A DNA stretch of 11,906 nucleotides from Bacteroidales bacterium (GTDB lineage Bacteria; Bacteroidota; Bacteroidia; Bacteroidales; VadinHA17). The notes below the pieces were generated by a model, which saw only the letters and a list, made by a program, of their open reading frames with translations, did not search any database and was not told the origin of the DNA. The stretch covers positions 1 to 11,906 of the forward strand of contig JAFGXK010000291.1 of assembly GCA_016936695.1 (NCBI GenBank), written 5' to 3'. The translations under genes and the position numbers were made by a program. Positions 6,835-11,906 of the stretch are shown one piece after another. The stretch's first letter is position 1; each line of letters opens with the position of its first letter.

Positions 6835-7590
6835 ATGAGAATTCTGATAGTGGAAGACGAAACTGCAGCCTACGAAAACCTTGTGGAGATACTGAAGGAA
6901 ATTGAACCTGAAACAGAGATTGCAGGTTATACTGAGAGTATAAGCCAGACCTTCAGGTGGTTAAAAAACAACACCATGCCCGACCTGATCCTGATGGATA
7001 TTCACCTGTCCGACGGATCGGCTTTTTCAATTTTTGACAAGCTGAGCATTGAGACTCCTGTCATATTCACGACAGCCTATGACGAGTATGCTATAGAAGC
7101 ATTCAGGGTCAACAGCATTGATTATCTGCTTAAGCCTATTAAGACCAATGATCTGAAACGGGCACTTGAAAAATTCAGGAAGCTTACCAGGCAGGATATT
7201 CTCAAATACCTCACCCAGCTCAGCCAGCTGGCGCCCGGGAAGGTACACAGGGACAAAATTCTCATCCCTGTCAGGGACAAGCTTCAGCCGGTCGGTATAC
7301 ACGAGGTTTCATGCTTCTATACCACAGATAAGAATACCAGAGTCTTCCTGAAGAGCGGTAAATGGTATCCTTATCCCGGAACACTTGATCAGATTGAATC
7401 CACATTGAATTCCGAAGAATTTATCAGGGCGAACAAACAATTCATCGTTGCCCGGAACAGTGTCAGTAATCTGACAATATGGTTCGACAGCCGTTTGCTG
7501 GTTACTCTTGATGTTGAAACCCCTGAGCGCATTTATGTCAGCAAGAACAGGGCTGCAGCATTCAAGGCATGGATAGTGAGGAATACATGA
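6835..7590 (+). CDS. LytTR-family response regulator
   Basis: The 251-residue protein has an N-terminal receiver domain (about 1-120) and a C-terminal LytTR DNA-binding domain (about 145-250). The receiver keeps the acidic pair E7-D8, the phosphoacceptor D55 in LILMDIHLSDG, T80 in VIFTTAYDEYA and K100 in YLLKPI. The LytTR part includes FYTTDKNTRVFL and FIRANKQFIVARNSV, typical of the family's beta-rich DNA-binding fold. It is surely the partner of the kinase directly upstream (gap 5 bases, no terminator) and acts in the cytoplasm as a transcription factor. LytTR proteins usually bind pairs of short direct repeats; no clear pair was recognised by eye in this window. Candidate targets are the upstream terpenoid operon, whose promoter is outside the window, or the propeller genes downstream. 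Confidence 0.95.
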   Translation: MRILIVEDETAAYENLVEILKEIEPETEIAGYTESISQTFRWLKNNTMPDLILMDIHLSDGSAFSIFDKLSIETPVIFTTAYDEYAIEAFRVNSIDYLLKPIKTNDLKRALEKFRKLTRQDILKYLTQLSQLAPGKVHRDKILIPVRDKLQPVGIHEVSCFYTTDKNTRVFLKSGKWYPYPGTLDQIESTLNSEEFIRANKQFIVARNSVSNLTIWFDSRLLVTLDVETPERIYVSKNRAAAFKAWIVRNT

Positions 7591-7594
7591 TGCT

Positions 7595-7599
7595 GGAGG
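7595..7599 (+). promoter_or_regulatory. Strong Shine-Dalgarno-like GGAGG before a 45-codon ORF
   Basis: GGAGG lies 6 bases before the ATG at 7606, an ideal spacing. It is the best ribosome-binding match noticed at any start in the window, which makes it stand out where most starts have weak or no such sequence. It may be chance, since it is a 5-base motif. Confidence 0.35.
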
Positions 7600-7605
7600 C
7601 AAGAA

Positions 7606-7743
7606 ATGAAGATTGGAGGACTAAAACCCGAAAAGATGTTAAAAAACATTAAATATTGTTTTGCGGAAGGTGCTGATAAGCATGATTTTATACTTGGTTC
7701 CAGGAGTTTTTATATATTGCGGCCACAACACTTAAATACATGA
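7606..7743 (+). CDS. Possible small protein, 45 residues, unknown function
   Basis: An ATG at 7606 opens a 45-codon frame ending at TGA 7741-7743. It lies in the 149-base gap between the response regulator and the first propeller gene. GGAGG at 7595-7599 sits 6 bases upstream, and the stop overlaps the ATG at 7740 as ATGA, the classic coupled form. The predicted peptide begins MKIGGLKPEKMLKN, has one cysteine (residue 18), is basic and has no membrane segment or signal peptide. I recognise no family. It may be a genuine leader or small protein coupling the regulator to the propeller genes, a relic of a longer gene, or chance in an AT-rich spacer. Bacteroidota do not rely strongly on Shine-Dalgarno sequences, which weakens the argument. 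Confidence 0.25.
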   Translation: MKIGGLKPEKMLKNIKYCFAEGADKHDFILGSRSFYILRPQHLNT

Positions 7744-9002
7744 TTATGTCAGCAAAAACTAAATTTCTACTGATACAGGGTCTATTGGCCCTTCTGTTTG
7801 TTTTTCCGGTAAACTCACAGTCCGTTAATGAATGGCGCGGAAGCGGCCGTACCGGTATTTATTCCGAAACATCATTGGTGAAAAGCTGGCCTGCAGCAGG
7901 ACCATCCCTTCTGTGGGAATCGATGGAAGCAGGTACAGGCTATTCGAGTGTAACCGTTACTGATGATGCTGTTTACATTACCGGTCGAAAAGGTGATCAT
8001 GATTACCTTACTGCCTATACTCAGGATGGAAAGTTAAAATGGTCCACCCAATATGGAAAAGCCTCTGACAGCAACTATCCCGATTCAAGAAGTACAGCTA
8101 CTTATTACAATGGTAAGCTCTATCTTGTAAGCGGGTCAGGCGATATGGTCTGCATCGGCACTGATGGAAAAATACTCTGGTCGGTGAATTACTTCCAGAA
8201 ATATAATGCCTCGGCACCCAGATTTGGGATATCAGAGTCTCCGGTGGTAGTCGATAATAAAGTGATAGGAACCCCCGGAGGCAACGTGGCTGCAGCAGTT
8301 GCCCTGAACGCCTCTGACGGGAAAGTGGTTTGGACCACTCCTCCTGTAAATGAAGGCACACAGTATGTGAATCCCCTGGTGATCGAATCGGGCGGGAAGA
8401 AAATTGTGGTGACAGTAACCACGGGAAGCATCCTTGGCATTAATGTGGCAGATGGAAAGCTTTTATGGAAAGTCAACTATGAAGGTCTGAATGCACAACA
8501 GGGCGGAAGGAGAAATCACACAAATACCCCGATTTACCGCGACGGATTTCTTCTGGTAGCAAACGGATACTCTCAGGTCGCCGTGAAACTGAAGATCAAT
8601 CCCGACGGATCTCCACCCACTATTGTGTGGAAAAACACTGACCTTACTCCGCATGTCGGTGGCGTTGTTCTACTTGGCGATCTTATTTTCAGTTCAACCC
8701 ATGATAATAACTCAATGGGTAAGTGGATATGTGTTGACTGGAATACAGGAAAAACACTCTGGATCAATGACTGGAACAACAAGGGTTCAGTGATATCAGC
8801 CGACGGGATGCTTTACATTTATGAAGAACGTATGGGAAACGTAGGGCTTGTGAAGCCCGGAAAAGAAAAGCTCGATGTGGTAAGCCAGTTCCGTATTACG
8901 AAGGGAACCGGTCCATACTGGGCTCATCCAGTAATTAATAAAGGCCGGTTGTTCATCCGACACGGAGAATACCTTGGGGTATTTAATTTAAAGTCCAGAT
9001 AA
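7740..9002 (+). CDS. Exported PQQ-like beta-propeller protein (propeller 1)
   Basis: This 420-residue protein starts with a signal peptide: a basic N-terminus, a hydrophobic core at about 9-22 and a likely cleavage near NSQ (25-27). The mature part is a PQQ-like propeller with the blade signature G-x-x-x-W repeated: DGKLKW (96-101), DGKILW (142-147), DGKVVW (193-198), DGKLLW (238-243) and TGKTLW further on. The N-terminal EWRGSGRTGIYSET followed by GPSLLW is characteristic of a large exported quinoprotein-like family. No enzymatic residues are evident, so such proteins may be scaffolds or carbohydrate or quinone-related factors and need not bind PQQ. ATG 7740 overlaps the small ORF stop; ATG 7746, two codons later, is equally possible and would leave the same signal peptide. 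It is closely related to the next protein; both share WNNKGS, ADGMLYIY and GPYWAHPVI near the C-terminus. Confidence 0.88.
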   Translation: MIMSAKTKFLLIQGLLALLFVFPVNSQSVNEWRGSGRTGIYSETSLVKSWPAAGPSLLWESMEAGTGYSSVTVTDDAVYITGRKGDHDYLTAYTQDGKLKWSTQYGKASDSNYPDSRSTATYYNGKLYLVSGSGDMVCIGTDGKILWSVNYFQKYNASAPRFGISESPVVVDNKVIGTPGGNVAAAVALNASDGKVVWTTPPVNEGTQYVNPLVIESGGKKIVVTVTTGSILGINVADGKLLWKVNYEGLNAQQGGRRNHTNTPIYRDGFLLVANGYSQVAVKLKINPDGSPPTIVWKNTDLTPHVGGVVLLGDLIFSSTHDNNSMGKWICVDWNTGKTLWINDWNNKGSVISADGMLYIYEERMGNVGLVKPGKEKLDVVSQFRITKGTGPYWAHPVINKGRLFIRHGEYLGVFNLKSR

Positions 9003-9003
9003 T

Positions 9004-9011
9004 TATCTTTG
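9004..9011 (+). promoter_or_regulatory. Bacteroidota-type promoter -7 box (TATCTTTG)
   Basis: TATCTTTG is a perfect match to the TAnnTTTG -7 consensus of the Bacteroidota housekeeping sigma factor. It sits 22 bases before the ATG at 9034 and directly after the stop of the upstream gene. The -33 TTTG box is only approximate: TTTA at 8982-8985 with an 18-base spacer. It could give the second propeller gene its own promoter. If real, the transcript leader would be very short. Confidence 0.5.
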
Positions 9012-9033
9012 TATAAATTAACAATTCAAAAAT

Positions 9034-10389
9034 ATGAAGCGTATATTGATCATTGTCCTCTCTCTTATAATAATCGGAGCCATAGGTTATGGGGTGTTTT
9101 ACCTGTTCTTTTCCGACCCCGGTGTTACCAAAACAAAGAATGAGGTCACCTCCGCAAGCAGATCTGAAAATACATCGGTGCAGATTGAAGATGGCAAGGT
9201 TACCGGATGGAGGGAAGCAAACAGAACTGGTATCTCAGCCGAAACAGGGCTGATGAAGTCATGGCCCGAAGACGGACCAGCCCTGATATGGTCGAATACG
9301 GAACTTCCCAAGGGCCACTCTTCGGTTACTTTCGGAAATAATACCGTTTATATTACCGGTCTTGAAGAACCAAACGATGTTCTTATTGCACTTGATCCCA
9401 CAGGAAAAATAAAATGGAAAACTCCTTACGGCAGATTCTGGGAAAAATCATATCCGGAAACCAGGTGCACCCCTGCCGTAGATGGCGACAGAATATATGT
9501 AACAAGCGGATTTGGAGACCTTGCATGCATAAACGGTATTTCGGGGGAAATAATCTGGTCGAGGAAGGCAAGTGAGGAGAACGGAGGCACCTACGGGCCC
9601 TGGGGAATAGCAGAATCGCCTATTATTGATGGTGACAAAATCTATTATACCTCCGGAGGTCCTCAGACTACGACCATTGCTTTTGACAAGAATTCCGGCG
9701 AAGTGGTCTGGAGGTCCGAAAGCATTGATGATCCGGCATCCTACCTTTCACCCATTCTGATTGAGAAGGCCGGTATCAGGATCTTGATAAACATAACACC
9801 CCGTTTCATTTTTGGTGTGGATGTATCTGACGGAACAATCCTGTGGAAACTAAACCACAGGGAGGCTCTTGGAAAATCCGACATAGACGATACAGGTCAG
9901 ATCTTGTGTGTCACTCCCCTGTTCTCCGGTAACAGGGTCTATATGACCGGGGGCTATGATCACGGAGGCTTAATGATTGATATCGGTGATGATGGAAAAA
10001 GTGCCAAATCTGTATGGACAGATGATGTACTTGATGTTCACCACGGAGGTGTTGTCATGGTTGACGGCTATATCTACGGAGCAAACTGGATAAACAACGG
10101 AAACGGAAACTGGTGCTGCGTTGACTGGGAAACAGGTAAACTAATGTGGGAGAAACACTGGAACAATAAGGGATCAATTATAGCCGCTGACGGCATGCTG
10201 TATATCTATGATGAGCGAAAAGGTTCAGTTGGATTACTCAGACCGGATCCTTCCGGGTTTAATCTTATAAGCAGTTTTAAATTTACAGGTGGATCAGGTC
10301 CCTACTGGGCACATCCGGTTATCCACAACGGTGTGCTTTATGTAAGGCATGGTGAAGCTCTCAACGCATATGACATCAAGGAGAAATAA
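9034..10389 (+). CDS. Membrane-anchored PQQ-like beta-propeller protein (propeller 2)
   Basis: The protein has 451 residues. A lysine and arginine precede a hydrophobic helix at about 4-26, with no lipobox cysteine and no clear cleavage site, so it is probably held in the inner membrane with the propeller outside. A polar linker of about 30 residues follows. The domain then repeats the plan of propeller 1: GWREANRTGISAETGLMKSW (58-77), then blade motifs such as TGKIKW, SGEIIW, SGEVVW, DGTILW and TGKLMW. The C-terminal third aligns clearly with propeller 1 (WNNKGSIIAADGMLYIYDER and SGPYWAHPVI), which points to tandem duplication. The 31-base gap upstream has a -7-type box at 9004 but no Shine-Dalgarno sequence, which is usual for this phylum. 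The function is unknown; PQQ binding is not shown. Confidence 0.9.
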   Translation: MKRILIIVLSLIIIGAIGYGVFYLFFSDPGVTKTKNEVTSASRSENTSVQIEDGKVTGWREANRTGISAETGLMKSWPEDGPALIWSNTELPKGHSSVTFGNNTVYITGLEEPNDVLIALDPTGKIKWKTPYGRFWEKSYPETRCTPAVDGDRIYVTSGFGDLACINGISGEIIWSRKASEENGGTYGPWGIAESPIIDGDKIYYTSGGPQTTTIAFDKNSGEVVWRSESIDDPASYLSPILIEKAGIRILINITPRFIFGVDVSDGTILWKLNHREALGKSDIDDTGQILCVTPLFSGNRVYMTGGYDHGGLMIDIGDDGKSAKSVWTDDVLDVHHGGVVMVDGYIYGANWINNGNGNWCCVDWETGKLMWEKHWNNKGSIIAADGMLYIYDERKGSVGLLRPDPSGFNLISSFKFTGGSGPYWAHPVIHNGVLYVRHGEALNAYDIKEK

Positions 10390-11830
10390 CAGGCTTTTAA
10401 CAGGAGTATCAGCAGTTATTTTTGCTGCAGTACTTGTCTGGTGGCTGGCTGACGATCATTACCCAGCCGAACTAACCATGAGGGTTCCGGGTATGGATAA
10501 CAGACCGAAGCTTGAACCACGGTCAGAGGAAATCATAGTAGGTGAGTTTTTTGACACTCTGGGAACTTTTGATGAAGTTGTTCCCGGCGAATGGCCAAGG
10601 TTCAGGGGATCCAACTTTGACAACATTGTCAGGGATACCTTTGAAATGGCTGAATCGTGGGATACTACAGGTCCTCCTGTTGTCTGGAAGGTCACTCTAG
10701 GTGAAGGCTATGCCGGCCCGGCTGTCAAGAACGGTCGTGTATACATTCTGGATTACGACGAAAGAAGAAAAGCGGACATGCTTCGCTGTTTCTCGCTCAA
10801 GTCAGGTACGGAACAGTGGCGGAGATGGTATTATGTAGACATGAAGCGTAATCACGGTTATTCCCGTACAATACCAGCAGTTACCGATAAATACGTGGTT
10901 ACAGTCGGACCCAGATCACATGTGATGTGTGTCGATCCTATTTCGGGTGAACTTTTCTGGACCATCGACATGGAAAAGGAATTTGGCGTACCCGGAAGTT
11001 CCAAGGGAAAAATCACACCTGATTTCTATTCCGGCCAGTGTCCTCTTATTGATAACGATGTTGCTGTATTTGCTCCCGGCGGTAAAGCCCTGATGATCGG
11101 CGTGAATTGTTCTGACGGGGAGATTCTGTGGCAAACTCCCAACCCCGACTCCCTGATGATGTCGCACGGTTCAATAATCCCCATGGTAATTCATGGAAGG
11201 AAAATGTATGTTTACAATGCAGTGGGAGGCGTTGTAGGTGTTGCTGCTGACGGTAATGATGTAGGACGGGTTCTTTGGAGAACAAAGGAATGGAACCCGG
11301 CGACAACGGCAGCCTCTCCCCTGTACCTGGGGAATGGTGAAATAGCAGTGTTCGGAAGCTATGGAGCCGGCGGAGGGAAAATAAGGATTGACTTTGACGG
11401 ATCAGGATACTCGGTTAACGTAATAGAGACTCACAAAGCCATGGAAGGTATTTCCAGCGACCAGCAGACACCAATTATAACAGGCGATTATGTATGGACG
11501 GTAATGCCTGAGAATGCAGGACCGCTCAAAAAACAGCTTGTTACATACCATAAGTCTGACCTGAGAACACTATTATGGAGCAGCGGCAAGGACATGAGAT
11601 TCGGACGAGGACTCGGACCCTTTATTGTGAAGGATGATAAACTGATACTGCTCGATGATGATGCAAACCTTTTCATTTTCAATATCGAGGGCTCACAGGC
11701 AACCCTGCTTTCACAATTTGACATACTCGACGGAATCGAGGCATGGGCGCCGATGGCCATTGCAGGAAACTTCCTCATTCTGAGGGATGCAAGAAATATG
11801 GTTTGTCTTAACATCGGGAAAGATAGTTAA
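10370..11830 (+). CDS. Membrane-anchored PQQ-like beta-propeller protein (propeller 3)
   Basis: With the ATG at 10370 the protein has 486 residues and overlaps the upstream gene by 20 bases. An in-frame ATG at 10349 would add 7 residues, but it has no better ribosome site. Residues 4-7 are basic (RRNN) and about 8-26 form a membrane anchor ending in VWWL. After a linker of about 45 residues comes GEWPRFRGSNFDN (73-85) and GPPVVWKVTLGEGYAGPAV (101-119), the entry signature of the same exported propeller family, then blades such as SGTEQW, SGELFW and DGEILW. It is more diverged from propellers 1 and 2 than they are from each other, but ends similarly (AWAPMAIAGNFLILRD). It is probably co-transcribed with its neighbours. 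No catalytic residues are recognised. Confidence 0.85.
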   Translation: MTSRRNNRLLTGVSAVIFAAVLVWWLADDHYPAELTMRVPGMDNRPKLEPRSEEIIVGEFFDTLGTFDEVVPGEWPRFRGSNFDNIVRDTFEMAESWDTTGPPVVWKVTLGEGYAGPAVKNGRVYILDYDERRKADMLRCFSLKSGTEQWRRWYYVDMKRNHGYSRTIPAVTDKYVVTVGPRSHVMCVDPISGELFWTIDMEKEFGVPGSSKGKITPDFYSGQCPLIDNDVAVFAPGGKALMIGVNCSDGEILWQTPNPDSLMMSHGSIIPMVIHGRKMYVYNAVGGVVGVAADGNDVGRVLWRTKEWNPATTAASPLYLGNGEIAVFGSYGAGGGKIRIDFDGSGYSVNVIETHKAMEGISSDQQTPIITGDYVWTVMPENAGPLKKQLVTYHKSDLRTLLWSSGKDMRFGRGLGPFIVKDDKLILLDDDANLFIFNIEGSQATLLSQFDILDGIEAWAPMAIAGNFLILRDARNMVCLNIGKDS

Positions 11831-11831
11831 T

Positions 11832-11906
11832 ATGAGAAAGAAACCGGCAGCAATATTTTCACTGATCATAATCCTTGCCTTCATGGCTTACATGATCTAT
11901 GATGCG
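11832..11906 (+). CDS. Start of a further membrane-anchored protein (3' end missing)
   Basis: An ATG 1 base after the preceding stop opens a frame that runs off the window after 25 codons. The visible residues are a basic N-terminus (MRKKPA) and a strongly hydrophobic helix (IFSLIIILAFMAYMIYDA), like the anchors of propellers 2 and 3. It is likely the next member of the propeller series or another envelope protein, but nothing beyond the anchor is visible. Confidence 0.6.
   Translation, partial: MRKKPAAIFSLIIILAFMAYMIYDA

Noticed and set aside
7635..7662. Small inverted repeats (ATGTT/AACAT and AAAACA/TGTTTT) as a terminator after the response regulator
   Set aside because: Stems are only 5-6 A/T-rich pairs, the two repeats overlap and exclude each other, and no run of T follows a stable hairpin.
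7740..11830. Annotation of the propellers as PQQ-dependent alcohol or glucose dehydrogenases
   Set aside because: The blades match the general PQQ-like fold only; the vicinal cysteines, catalytic Asp region and cytochrome domain of true quinoprotein dehydrogenases were not seen.
1..11906. tRNA, rRNA, CRISPR array, insertion sequence or attachment site
   Set aside because: No cloverleaf, no regular short repeats with spacers, no transposase or integrase frame, and no terminal inverted repeats were found on reading both strands.

Overview
The window is a dense, single-strand stretch of a bacterial chromosome: every gene supported here reads on the + strand and most neighbours touch or overlap. 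The organism looks like a member of the Bacteroidota, probably an anaerobic or microaerobic one. The clues are a LytS-type kinase beside a LytTR regulator, weak Shine-Dalgarno sequences, a perfect TAnnTTTG -7 box before one gene, a family of exported PQQ-like propellers that is common in this phylum, and several Fe-S proteins. This placement is an inference from style, not from a marker gene.

Region A (1-5805) looks like one terpenoid-related operon. In order it holds the 3' end of a dicluster-ferredoxin-like gene, a radical SAM enzyme with extra C-terminal cysteines, a fusion of a DUF116 cysteine domain to a trans-polyprenyl diphosphate synthase, a small single-barrel prenyltransferase/cyclase-like protein lacking the protein-prenyltransferase zinc ligands, and a squalene-hopene-cyclase-like class II cyclase with an intact DADDT acid motif. 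Three consecutive junctions share the same 8-base overlap form, ATGNNTAA, which implies translational coupling. A plausible reading is that the fusion protein makes a linear polyprenyl diphosphate, the class II cyclase cyclises it or a derivative, and the ferredoxin, radical SAM and DUF116 parts carry out an uncharacterised redox or radical modification. No squalene synthase is visible, so squalene need not be the substrate.

Region B (5789-7590) is a two-component system: a four-helix membrane histidine kinase whose start lies inside the cyclase gene, and a LytTR response regulator 5 bases downstream. Its coupling to the cyclase suggests that it senses or controls the lipid pathway.

Region C (7591-7739) is the longest stretch without a confident gene. 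It contains a 45-codon ORF with a GGAGG sequence 6 bases before its ATG; its stop overlaps the next start. No convincing terminator or perfect Bacteroidota promoter is seen there.

Region D (7740-11906) is a tandem array of PQQ-like beta-propeller proteins: one with a cleavable signal peptide, two with N-terminal membrane anchors, and a fourth gene cut by the window edge that begins with a similar anchor. The first two are clear close paralogues. Whether this envelope array is functionally tied to the terpenoid operon cannot be decided from sequence; contiguity and common strand are the only links.
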